DNA of 64,000 nt from positions 62,001 to 126,000 of the forward strand of contig NZ_JBHSSW010000009.1 in NCBI RefSeq assembly GCF_042659465.1. Direction: 5' to 3'. The position numbers and the translations under genes are program-made. Below are positions 14,688 through 22,884 of the stretch, one piece after another; positions within the stretch are counted from its first letter, which is position 1, and every line of letters starts with the position of its first letter. The notes under the pieces were generated by a model. It made no database searches and had not been told where the DNA came from. It saw only the letters and a list, made by a program, of their open reading frames with translations. The DNA is from Ponticaulis profundi (lineage in GTDB: Bacteria > Pseudomonadota > Alphaproteobacteria > Caulobacterales > Hyphomonadaceae).

Positions 14688-16010
14688 TCAGTTGACGCTT
14701 GGACGGAAGTCGGTCGCCGCTTCATCGAGAAGCGTCGGACCGCTCGCCTGAACGCTCATCACCGCCAGACCACGCTCGATTGTGCCATCAGAGCGGAAAC
14801 GGAACAGACCGTTCACACCGCGGAAGCCATCATAATCGGTGATTTCGGCTTCGGTCACGACACCATCATCAAGGAAAGCGATGGCAAGCGCTGCGGCGTC
14901 ATACCCAAGGCTTGAAAGGCTGGTTGGCTGGCGTCCATAGACATTGGAGAAGCCGCGCTGGAAGAGGCGTGTATCTTCCGGAGACTGCGTTGCGTAAGCC
15001 GCATTTTCGAGAACCGGCTCGCGCCAGATATCCGGATCTTCCCAGAGCGAGGTTCCGATATACTGCAGGCGGCGCAGAGACACACCATAGTAAGGCAGGA
15101 GCGGCGCCACACCGCGCAGACGCACACCGCGGTCCGGGATCATGACCGCGACCTTGCTGACGCCCTGGTTCAGAACCAGTTTGATACGGTCTGAAATCGC
15201 ACGCGCATCATCGACCGGTGCATTGTCGCTCGGATCATAGAATTCTGCACCAATCACGGCGCCGCCGCGACGCGCCGCTTCGAAGCGAAGCGCGGTTTCA
15301 ACCCGGCGGGAATAGGTATTGTCCGGCCCGATGAAAGCAAAACGGTTCACGCCATTGAGCACAGCCCAATCAACAACGCGGGAGACTTCTTCCTCGGGTG
15401 GGAAGCTCATCAGAAAGGCACCGCCACCGGCCGCCGAGCGGTCATTGGAAAAGGCCAGAAGCGGGATTTTATCTTCACGGGCAATCGATGCAGATGCACG
15501 AACGCTCTCAGCGAATAGCGGGCCGATAATGACATCGGCGCCCTCGTCGATCACTTCCTTCGTCACCTGAGCGGCTTTGCGCGCATCGCCCGCTGTATCC
15601 TTTGGAAGCAGAAGAATGTCGTCATTGCCCTGATCGAACATCGCCATTTCGATGGCCGCGAGAAGTCCGGACGCCTGCTCACGCACGCTCGAGCTTGAAT
15701 GTGAGAAAGGCAGAAGCACCGCAATGCGGCGAACATCGCGGCCAACCATGTGCGGGGGGGTCACATATTTCGACCGGTCCACCATCGGGCGCTGGGTCTC
15801 GCCAGGAACCGGAATGGTCGGCGTATGCGGTGTGGGTTCAATCTCAGGCGTTGGCTCTGGCGTCGGTGTGACATCCGGGCGCGGCTGGCCGCTGGAGATC
15901 GGCGCAGGCGGGCGCGTTGGAGCTGTTGCGCATGCGGTAATCAGTACGCCAGCAAAAAGCATGCTTGGCACCAGGCGAAACTTCCGTAAACCTGATAGGA
16001 ATGTCATCAT
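14688..16010 (-). CDS. LpoA-like lipoprotein, penicillin-binding-protein activator family
   Basis: From the double ATG at 16010/16007 (AGAGG upstream) the protein has a lipoprotein signal ending LITAC, with the lipid-bearing Cys at residue 27. A Pro/Thr-rich linker (to about residue 75) precedes a periplasmic-binding-protein fold (RRIAVLLPFSHSSSSVREQASGLLAAIEMA; GADVIIGPLFAESV; SSLGYDAAALAIAFL). That fold matches the C-terminal half of E. coli LpoA, which activates PBP1a. The N-terminal TPR half of LpoA is absent. It stands head to head with rsmI, as lpoA does in E. coli. Confidence 0.85.
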   Translation of the reverse strand: MMTFLSGLRKFRLVPSMLFAGVLITACATAPTRPPAPISSGQPRPDVTPTPEPTPEIEPTPHTPTIPVPGETQRPMVDRSKYVTPPHMVGRDVRRIAVLLPFSHSSSSVREQASGLLAAIEMAMFDQGNDDILLLPKDTAGDARKAAQVTKEVIDEGADVIIGPLFAESVRASASIAREDKIPLLAFSNDRSAAGGGAFLMSFPPEEEVSRVVDWAVLNGVNRFAFIGPDNTYSRRVETALRFEAARRGGAVIGAEFYDPSDNAPVDDARAISDRIKLVLNQGVSKVAVMIPDRGVRLRGVAPLLPYYGVSLRRLQYIGTSLWEDPDIWREPVLENAAYATQSPEDTRLFQRGFSNVYGRQPTSLSSLGYDAAALAIAFLDDGVVTEAEITDYDGFRGVNGLFRFRSDGTIERGLAVMSVQASGPTLLDEAATDFRPSVN

Positions 16011-16951
16011 CAACCTCTTCTGAACCAACGGCAACCGCTTCCTCCGCAAAGGACCAGGCCAGGGCGTCTCAATCCGGCGATTCACTTATCCGGAAAGAAA
16101 AACTCCCTTCAGGCTTGTATGTGGTGGCAACCCCGATTGGCAATCTCCGCGACGTAACTTTACGCGCCCTGGACACACTTTCATCAGTGGATCTGGTGTA
16201 TGCCGAGGATACGCGCCAGACACGCCGACTGTTTGATGCCTATGGCATAAAGACAAGTCTGCGTACCTATCATGACCATAATGGGGCGATCAAAAGACCT
16301 GAAATACTGGAAGAAATTCGAGCCGGAAAATCAATCGCGCTGGTGAGTGACGCCGGTACGCCGCTGATCTCTGACCCGGGCTTCAAGCTGGTGCGCGATC
16401 TGCGGGAAGCTGAAGAGCCGGTGATCCCCATTCCGGGCCCGTCGGCACTGACGGCAGCGCTCAGCGCTGCGGGTCTGCCAACCGACTGTTTTCTGTTTGC
16501 AGGCTTTCTCCCGGTCAAATCGCACGCCCGGCAAAACCGTTTGAGCGATTTCAAAACCCTGCAAACAACGCTCGCCATTTATGAATCCGGCAATCGACTT
16601 GCTGATACGCTGGCCGACATCATCGCCGTTTATGGCGATATCGATGTGGTCATGGCACGCGAGCTCACCAAACTGTTCGAGACCTTTCGCATGTCGAAAG
16701 CGAGCGATCTGATCGCCTTCGTCAAGGAAAGCGGCCCGCCGAAAGGCGAAATCGTCCTGCTGGCATCGCTGACGGGTGTGCCGGGCGGCGAGCCTGAGCC
16801 CGAAGACATTGAAGCCTTTCTTCTGGAGCGCCTGGATGCGCTGGGCGCAAAAGGTGCCGCCAATGAAGCTGCGAAGCATTTCAATCGTCCGAAACGCGAG
16901 GTTTATGCCATGGCGGTGACGCTGAAACAGTCGAAAGATGGCAAGGGATAG
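16001..16951 (+). CDS. rsmI: 16S rRNA (cytidine1402-2'-O)-methyltransferase RsmI
   Basis: RsmI 2'-O-methylates C1402 of 16S rRNA with SAM. The 316-residue product has the hallmark GLYVVATPIGNLRDVTLRAL, EDTRQTRRLF, LVSDAGTPLISDPG and IPGPSALTAAL. The N-terminal 34 residues before the core are Ser/Thr-rich and longer than usual; no later ATG or GTG exists, so ATG 16001 is the only good start, though GATAGGA lies too close to it. The start overlaps that of the divergent lipoprotein gene by 10 nt. Confidence 0.95.
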   Translation: MSSSTSSEPTATASSAKDQARASQSGDSLIRKEKLPSGLYVVATPIGNLRDVTLRALDTLSSVDLVYAEDTRQTRRLFDAYGIKTSLRTYHDHNGAIKRPEILEEIRAGKSIALVSDAGTPLISDPGFKLVRDLREAEEPVIPIPGPSALTAALSAAGLPTDCFLFAGFLPVKSHARQNRLSDFKTLQTTLAIYESGNRLADTLADIIAVYGDIDVVMARELTKLFETFRMSKASDLIAFVKESGPPKGEIVLLASLTGVPGGEPEPEDIEAFLLERLDALGAKGAANEAAKHFNRPKREVYAMAVTLKQSKDGKG

Positions 16952-17303
16952 CCGCCGCGAAGCCGAAAAACGCGGGCGGTGGGCGGAACAGCTCGCGGCC
17001 GTTTATCTGATGGCAAAGGGCTATAAAATCCTCGCACGGCGTGCCCGCACACCCCTTGGCGAACTGGATCTCGTCTGCCGGAAAGGGTCGGTGATCGCGA
17101 TTGTGGAGGTCAAGCAGCGGCGCGATCAGACCGCCGGTCTGCATGCTGTGACACAGGCAGGATGGTCCAGAATTGGCCGCGCTGCGGACCTCTGGCTGGC
17201 GCGCGACAGGCGCGATGCCTATGGCCTCGACCGGCGTTTTGATCTGGTCCTGATCACCGCTCCATTAAGGATATTTCATTTCAAAGACCATTGGCGGCCC
17301 TGA
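16938..17303 (+). CDS. YraN family protein (endonuclease-like fold)
   Basis: The 121-residue protein has the UPF0102/YraN layout: RGRWAEQLAAVYLMAKGYKILARRART, then GELDLVCRKGSVIAIVEVKQR, whose Glu-Asp-Glu-x-Lys residues match a restriction-endonuclease-like core. The biological role is unknown. It overlaps rsmI by 14 nt, so translation is coupled, and precedes the BON lipoprotein gene, as in the E. coli yraL-yraN-yraP neighbourhood. Confidence 0.92.
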   Translation: MARDSRREAEKRGRWAEQLAAVYLMAKGYKILARRARTPLGELDLVCRKGSVIAIVEVKQRRDQTAGLHAVTQAGWSRIGRAADLWLARDRRDAYGLDRRFDLVLITAPLRIFHFKDHWRP

Positions 17304-17364
17304 TTACGCCTAACTGCTGATTAACAGACTCCAGCTAAATTAGGAAAAACCGCTGGAGACGACG

Positions 17365-18042
17365 ATGATTGTTCGCGCCCTTCTTCTTTCGACCGCCCTT
17401 TGTACGCTGAGCGGCTGTGTTGCGACCGCTGTGGGCGCTGCAGGCGCCGTCGGTGTGGCTGCCATGCAGGACCGCACCATTGGTCAGGGTCTTGATGACG
17501 CCAATGCGTCCAACGAACTCAAAACCAAGCTGATGGCCGCCGGACCGGAACGTTTCGCAGAAGTCGATGTCGAAGTTGCCAACCGGACCGTTTTGCTGAC
17601 GGGCCGCGTTGATAGCCAGCAGGACCGGATCGAAGCTGAACAGGCCGCCTGGACCGTGCGGCTTGTCGAAGAGGTCGCCAATGAAATCCAGATCCGCGAA
17701 AAAGGCGGGGTGCGTCAGAACCTGAATGATGAATGGATTACGGCGCAGGTCCGCTCCCGCATGTTCACGGACGGCGCCGTCAAAAGCCTGAATATCAATA
17801 TCGAAACCTATGACGGCACGGTCTATCTGATGGGCATTGCACGCTCTCAGTATGAGCTCAATCGCGCAACCGAGCACGCAAGTCTGGTCCGCGGCGTCAA
17901 GGAAGTGGTGTCTTACATTCACCTGAGAGAGCCGGAAACGCGCACGCAACCGCCAACAACTGCGACTAATACGGCGCCGACGGAGACCATAGAGAGCACA
18001 ACGCCCGTCGAAAGAGGCGATAGCACCTACGTTCCACGCTGA
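17365..18042 (+). CDS. BON-domain outer-membrane lipoprotein (DolP/OsmY-like)
   Basis: The 225-residue protein has a lipobox TLSGC with Cys18 as lipid site, a short Gly/Ala stretch, and two BON domains (about 47-115, with VEVANRTVLLTGRVDS; and about 125-190, with IETYDGTVYLMGIARS). A Thr/Pro-rich tail of about 35 residues follows. BON proteins such as E. coli DolP (YraP) bind anionic phospholipids and support outer-membrane integrity. Position after rsmI-yraN supports a dolP counterpart. gshB follows after 129 bp. Confidence 0.88.
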   Translation: MIVRALLLSTALCTLSGCVATAVGAAGAVGVAAMQDRTIGQGLDDANASNELKTKLMAAGPERFAEVDVEVANRTVLLTGRVDSQQDRIEAEQAAWTVRLVEEVANEIQIREKGGVRQNLNDEWITAQVRSRMFTDGAVKSLNINIETYDGTVYLMGIARSQYELNRATEHASLVRGVKEVVSYIHLREPETRTQPPTTATNTAPTETIESTTPVERGDSTYVPR

Positions 18043-18171
18043 GCGAAGCCGGGATTTGCCTGCCTCGCGGACGGATCTTCCAGTTTTCCTGAACGAACAG
18101 TTTTGTGATCTGGTCTGGCGCAAACGCCCGATCGATCCTAACTGTCTATCGGACTTGTTCAGGAGACCCGC

Positions 18172-19122
18172 ATGCCGCTGAAAATTGCCATTCAGATGGA
18201 TCCAATGGATCAGGTGAATATCGACGCCGATACCACATTTGCTCTGGCAGAGGTGGCGCAGGCGCGGGGCCATGAAATCTGGACATATCAGCCCGAACAC
18301 CTGTCCTGTCTGGACGGGCGGCTGATTGCCAAGGCGAAGCCGACAAAAGTTCAACGCGTGAAGGACCAACCCGCCGTCTATGGCGCTGTGGAGCGTCTCG
18401 ACCTTGGCCGTGACGTTGATGTGGTGCTCATGCGGCAGGACCCGCCTTTCGACATGTCCTACATCACGGCGGCCCATTTACTGGAGCTCCTGAAGGGTGA
18501 AACCCTCGTCGTGAATGATCCGGAATGGGTTCGCTCTTCACCGGAAAAACTGTTCCCGATCATCTTCCCCGGCCTGCTGCCTGAAACGCTGATCACGCGC
18601 GACATCGAAGAGATTGCAGCTTTCCGCCAGAAGCATGGTGATATCATCCTGAAGCCGCTTTACGGCAATGGCGGCGCTGGCGTGTTCAAGGTGACCGAGC
18701 AATATTCCAACTATAATTCCCTTCTGGAAATCTTCATGGAGCGCTCGCGCGAGCCTTTCATCGCGCAGGCTTTCCTGCCGGATGTCTCCAAAGGCGATAA
18801 GCGCGTCATTCTGATTGACGGTGAACCGGTCGGCGCAATCAATCGTGTTCCGAAAGAAGGTGAGGCACGGTCCAATCTTCACGTCGGCGGAACCGCCCAT
18901 CCGGTCGAGCTCACGGACACCGACATCGCGATCTGCAATCAGATCGGACCAGAGCTCAAAAAGCGCGGTCTTGTGCTCGTCGGCATTGATGTGATCGGCG
19001 ATAAACTGACCGAGATCAATGTGACCTCGCCAACAGGCGTCCAGGAGCTCAAACGCTTCACCGGAATTGATGCGTCTGCCCTGTTCTGGGATGCTGTCGA
19101 CCGACGTCTCGCTGCGGGCTAG
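18172..19122 (+). CDS. gshB: Glutathione synthetase
   Basis: GshB joins gamma-glutamylcysteine and glycine with ATP. The 316-residue protein starts MPLKIAIQMDPMDQVNIDADTTF, close to E. coli GshB, and has the ATP-grasp glycine loop KPLYGNGGAGVFKV, the segment RVILIDGEPVGAINRVPKEGEARSNLHVGG and EINVTSPTGVQEL near the C-terminus. AGGAGACC precedes the ATG. Its TAG stop shares the tetramer CTAG with the stop of the convergent TadG-like gene. Confidence 0.97.
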   Translation: MPLKIAIQMDPMDQVNIDADTTFALAEVAQARGHEIWTYQPEHLSCLDGRLIAKAKPTKVQRVKDQPAVYGAVERLDLGRDVDVVLMRQDPPFDMSYITAAHLLELLKGETLVVNDPEWVRSSPEKLFPIIFPGLLPETLITRDIEEIAAFRQKHGDIILKPLYGNGGAGVFKVTEQYSNYNSLLEIFMERSREPFIAQAFLPDVSKGDKRVILIDGEPVGAINRVPKEGEARSNLHVGGTAHPVELTDTDIAICNQIGPELKKRGLVLVGIDVIGDKLTEINVTSPTGVQELKRFTGIDASALFWDAVDRRLAAG

Positions 19123-20555
19123 CGCACGAGATAGGGCCGCGAGCAGTTTACATCATCAACCCGTACATCCACTTCACCGAGGTTCAGACCCAGCGCGATG
19201 AGCAAGTCATCGACCAGTTTGACCAGCGGGCGATAGAGCAAGGGTGCGCGGTTGATATCAACGGACAAACCGGAACCGCCCGTTTTCACAACCCCATTGC
19301 GAATATCAGACGCTGAAAAGCGGAGCGTCTGATCGCTCTCGTCGGACAGATCGAGTTTGAGCAGCCTTGTCCTGCCGAGCATCAGTTCAAGCTCGGCAGC
19401 CGAGGTTGTGAGACCGATATCAACATAAGACGGGTTACGCGTCTTATCGCATTTGGCGTCCTTGATCCGGGTTTCGGCTTCGGCCAGAGCGAGGCGCACC
19501 GTGAGCAATTCATCGAGCGGCTTCACAAGAAGCTGGAGCTGAGACGTTTTCATCGGCTCATCCCTCGCCTGATCGAAATTCCAGCTCATCAACGCGCCCT
19601 TGTCTCCCAGATCCAGTGAGACCTGTGTCAGATCAAACAGAGCGGAGACATCCAGGTCGAGCTGGCGTTCGCCATTTGCGAAGGAAAGCGAAGACATCAG
19701 CAATTCACCGGCGGAAATGCCCAGATCGCCGGAGTTCGGGCGGACATCGAGACCGAGCGCGCCAATTTCACCAAGTGAGATTACATCCATCAGCCGGACC
19801 GTCAGCCCGGTCGTCGCACGAGGCAGATCGATACCAAGGCCTGCAAGCTTTCGGCCTGTGATCGCATCAATCGCGGCCGCCAGCTGACCAATGGTGACAT
19901 CGCTCTCAAGGACGTCCTCATATGTTGCGGCATCAAGATCTGCGGAAATGGCGAGCTGTTCCAGAAAGCCGAGCAGTTCCAGCTCCACACCGACCAGGCT
20001 CTCATAATCGGCGACCGTGATGCGGCCATCATATCCGACCAGAGCCTGAAGCAGGAGCCCGGTCAGCCCACCTTCCAGCCGGAGCAGGCGCGAGCCGGCC
20101 CAGACATCGACCGTCTGGCGATGTACGGCTGTACTGGCAATGGAGAAGCTGTTGTCATTCTGGAGCATATCCCCAAGCACACGCTCGCGAATTGGGACAT
20201 CCATTTCCAGACGAACAGCATTCCAGTTCACCTCGCGGGGCGTGAAACGCTCCTCAATCGGCAGAGACGCGTCGGCCTCATACCATCCGGTCGTAACCGT
20301 CAGCATGTTGTCCTCTACCGACATGCCTTTGCGCTCGAGAACGTCTTCAGCGCTTGTGACCGATGCCGTTTTCGCACGCATCAGGCTCAGCGCTGCCAAA
20401 TCGAGGTGTGACTGATAATTGCGCTTATCCATATAAGCGAGCGACAGATTTGCCGACACCGCCATGAGCGTCATGAGCAGGGTGATGAAAATTGCGACCA
20501 GCGGAACGGTTGCCCCGGAACGATCTTCCAGACACGCAATCAGTTTTGACATCAT
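19119..20555 (-). CDS. TadG-like pilus-associated protein
   Basis: The 478-residue protein has an N-terminal TadG/Flp-type start: a short basic stretch, GATVPLVAIFITLLMTLMAVSANLSLAYMDKRNYQSHLDLAALSLMR, which gives one membrane anchor and the conserved D-AALA-like segment. The large remainder (residues 60-478) is probably periplasmic, rich in Leu and Asp repeats and ends with two cysteines that may pair. It begins within the stop of the TadE-like gene. No other tad/cpa gene is in the window. Confidence 0.75.
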   Translation of the reverse strand: MMSKLIACLEDRSGATVPLVAIFITLLMTLMAVSANLSLAYMDKRNYQSHLDLAALSLMRAKTASVTSAEDVLERKGMSVEDNMLTVTTGWYEADASLPIEERFTPREVNWNAVRLEMDVPIRERVLGDMLQNDNSFSIASTAVHRQTVDVWAGSRLLRLEGGLTGLLLQALVGYDGRITVADYESLVGVELELLGFLEQLAISADLDAATYEDVLESDVTIGQLAAAIDAITGRKLAGLGIDLPRATTGLTVRLMDVISLGEIGALGLDVRPNSGDLGISAGELLMSSLSFANGERQLDLDVSALFDLTQVSLDLGDKGALMSWNFDQARDEPMKTSQLQLLVKPLDELLTVRLALAEAETRIKDAKCDKTRNPSYVDIGLTTSAAELELMLGRTRLLKLDLSDESDQTLRFSASDIRNGVVKTGGSGLSVDINRAPLLYRPLVKLVDDLLIALGLNLGEVDVRVDDVNCSRPYLVR

Positions 20556-20983
20556 CCATGCTCCGAAATCGATTGTCGGACACGGAACGGATCTTCCGGC
20601 ATTGGAAGTATGCCCTCGAAGATTTCAAGCGGGTGGTGTTCCGGCTGATAGAGCACATCGAGCACCGTCACCTGGGTCTTCTCATCATAGTTCAGTGAGA
20701 AAACCACATTCTCCGGTTCAAGAAGTATGTAGTCGGTTGCGTTGTTCAGAAGGTGAGCCTTTACAAGGGCCGTCTTCTCTTCAAGACTTAAACCACCGAT
20801 TGTTGCACGTGCAGCATCCGCACCGAGCTGGTGGACACTGATCGACGTCATAAACAGTAAACCGTAGCCGATCGTCGCTGAAAATAAGTAAAGAAGGATT
20901 GGAATAACGAGTGCGAACTCAACTGCACTAACACCCCGACGGTCCTTTATTACAGAAAAGCATTTTCTATACTTTCCGAGCAT
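20552..20983 (-). CDS. TadE-family pseudopilin-like protein
   Basis: From ATG 20983, with GGAGGGAGAC immediately upstream, the product is 143 residues. The TadE signature RRGVSAVEFALVIPILLYLFSATIGYG is near the N-terminus: prepilin-like, with Glu at position +5 of the hydrophobic helix. TadE and TadF/G are minor pseudopilins of tight-adherence pili, processed by TadV. An in-frame ATG at 21001 is possible, but would place the ribosome site inside the gene. It overlaps the TadG-like gene by 4 nt. Confidence 0.85.
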   Translation of the reverse strand: MLGKYRKCFSVIKDRRGVSAVEFALVIPILLYLFSATIGYGLLFMTSISVHQLGADAARATIGGLSLEEKTALVKAHLLNNATDYILLEPENVVFSLNYDEKTQVTVLDVLYQPEHHPLEIFEGILPMPEDPFRVRQSISEHG

Positions 20984-21001
20984 GTCTCCCTCCGAGCCCA
21001 T

Positions 21002-21341
21002 TCATTAATTTTTCGCTTCGGAAAATTCAGCTTAAGTCTTCGCAGCTGAATGAATGGTCTCTGCTGGAATTCGAATTCGGAGATTTGTATTCAGGAATTG
21101 GAAAGTTTTGAGATAACCCAGGTTAAAATCTGCGACAAAACAACTCAATAACAGGCATCTTAGGTCGTATTCCGTGAGAATATTTCTTCAGATTTTTTTG
21201 AACACGTTCTGCACAGCGAAATCCGAAACTGGATTTCCCTATTAATACTCTTTGCTTGAAGCGAGCGGTTTAGCCCGCACAACCAAATGTTCTTGATTTG
21301 TTTCCTATCCCGTGTAAATTTCAATTTAACGGGGTATTTCG
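21002..21341. other. AT-rich intergenic region between tadE and comM
   Basis: This 340-bp divergent spacer is clearly more AT-rich than its neighbours. It must hold promoters for both sides, but no convincing -35/-10 pair could be assigned by eye. No gene is seen. The only distinct structure is a hairpin against the comM start, listed separately. Confidence 0.5.
21309..21333 (+). promoter_or_regulatory. Hairpin in the comM leader, next to the start codon
   Basis: CCCGT-(G)-TAAAT and ATTTA-ACGGG pair over 10 bp with one bulged G and a TTCA loop. The right arm and the next bases form the GGGG that would serve as ribosome-binding site, 8 nt before the ATG. A folded leader would hide it. The site could equally be an operator. 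Confidence 0.45.
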
Positions 21342-22877
21342 ATGGTGCAGAGAATAACGACATTTGCCTTTGACGGCATTGAAGCAAAGCCGGTTGATGT
21401 TCAGGTACAATTGATCGGTGGCAATCCCCAGTTCACGATTGTTGGCCTGCCCGACAAAGCCGTCGCCGAGAGCCGCGAACGGGTTCGCGCTGCCTTCTCG
21501 GGGATTGGCCTTGCGCTGCCTCCCAAGCGGATCATCGTAAATCTCGCGCCTGCCGACCTTCCCAAGGAAGGCTCCCATTATGATCTCGCCATCGCGCTGG
21601 CGCTTCTTGCCTCTATCGGTGCGATCGCCGCAGACGCCCTGCAGGGTATGAGCGCCGTGGGCGAATTATCGCTCGATGGCCGACTGGAACCGACTTATGG
21701 CGCGCTGCCTGCGGCCATGGCGGCTGAAGCCATGGATCTGACCCTGATATGCCCGGAAACGTCGGGACCGGAAGCGGCATGGGCCGGCGGACATGTTCTG
21801 CCGATTCGCAGCCTGCTGACCTTCGTCAATCATGCGGCTGGCCATCAGGTCATTGCACCTGCAAAAGCCGGTGACGTCATCGAGCGCAATACCGGGCCGG
21901 ATCTGCGTGATGTCAAAGGCCAGGAAGGCGCCAAGCGCGCGCTCGAAATCGCGGCCGCCGGTGGACATAATCTGCTTTTCTCCGGTCCACCCGGTTCCGG
22001 GAAATCCATGCTGGCGACACGCCTTCCCGGCCTGTTACCGGCGCTGACACCGAAAGAATTGCTCGAAGTCAGCCAGATTCAGTCGATTGCCGGCATGCTG
22101 GAACAGGGCCAGCTCTCACGCGACCGGCCCTATCGCGCCCCGCACCATTCGGCATCCATGGCAGCGATGGTGGGCGGCGGCACCAAGGCACGGCCCGGCG
22201 AAGTCTCTCTGGCACATCATGGGGTCCTCTTCCTTGATGAGCTTCCCGAGTTTCAGAATCAGGTGCTTGAAGCGCTGCGCCAGCCGCTTGAATCCGGCGA
22301 GGCCGTCATTTCCCGTGCCAATCGTCATGTTCGTTATCCGGCCCGGTTCCAGCTGGTTGCGGCCATGAACCCATGCCGGTGCGGCGGGGGACCCAGCGAA
22401 GCCAATTGCCGCAAGAAACCACGCTGCCTGCAGGATTATCAGGGTCGCCTCTCCGGACCGTTCCTTGATCGGATCGACCTGTTCTGCCAGACACCGCCCG
22501 TCACGGCCATGGACCTGACCCTGCCACCACCTAGCGAAGGCACGAAAGAGGTCGCCGTCCGTGTCCGTAAAGCGAGAGACATTCAGGCAAAGCGGCTGAA
22601 CCAGATTGGCGGGACCGCCCGACCGGTCAATGCCGACCTGCCGACGCATGTTCTGGACGATGTCTGCGCAATTGATGCAGAAGGCCGTACGCTGCTCAAT
22701 CAGGCTGCGACTCAATTCGCGCTCTCTGCGCGCGCCTATCACCGCGTCCTCAAACTCTCGCGAACCATCGCCGATCTGGACCAGTCACCGGATATCAGGC
22801 GCCACCATCTGGCCGAGGCGCTCACCTATCGCTGGCGAGACCCGGCGACGGTGGGTGTAAATCTGCCCGCATATTAA
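21342..22877 (+). CDS. comM: YifB/ComM family AAA+ ATPase
   Basis: ComM is a hexameric helicase that extends branch migration during natural transformation in Vibrio; the family is often called Mg-chelatase-like. The 511-residue protein has the N-terminal Lon-like domain (TIVGLPDKAVAESRERVRAA), Walker A GPPGSGKSM near residue 215, HHGVLFLDELPEF as Walker B, the Cys-rich insert MNPCRCGG...CRKKPRC and GPFLDRIDL. Length is typical. The next gene starts 7 nt after the stop, so the kinase and ampG may be co-transcribed. Confidence 0.93.
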   Translation: MVQRITTFAFDGIEAKPVDVQVQLIGGNPQFTIVGLPDKAVAESRERVRAAFSGIGLALPPKRIIVNLAPADLPKEGSHYDLAIALALLASIGAIAADALQGMSAVGELSLDGRLEPTYGALPAAMAAEAMDLTLICPETSGPEAAWAGGHVLPIRSLLTFVNHAAGHQVIAPAKAGDVIERNTGPDLRDVKGQEGAKRALEIAAAGGHNLLFSGPPGSGKSMLATRLPGLLPALTPKELLEVSQIQSIAGMLEQGQLSRDRPYRAPHHSASMAAMVGGGTKARPGEVSLAHHGVLFLDELPEFQNQVLEALRQPLESGEAVISRANRHVRYPARFQLVAAMNPCRCGGGPSEANCRKKPRCLQDYQGRLSGPFLDRIDLFCQTPPVTAMDLTLPPPSEGTKEVAVRVRKARDIQAKRLNQIGGTARPVNADLPTHVLDDVCAIDAEGRTLLNQAATQFALSARAYHRVLKLSRTIADLDQSPDIRRHHLAEALTYRWRDPATVGVNLPAY

Positions 22878-22884
22878 CGCAGAT

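Noticed and set aside
17335..18477. 380-codon open frame opposite the BON lipoprotein and gshB
   Set aside because: Antisense shadow of two genes with clear family motifs.
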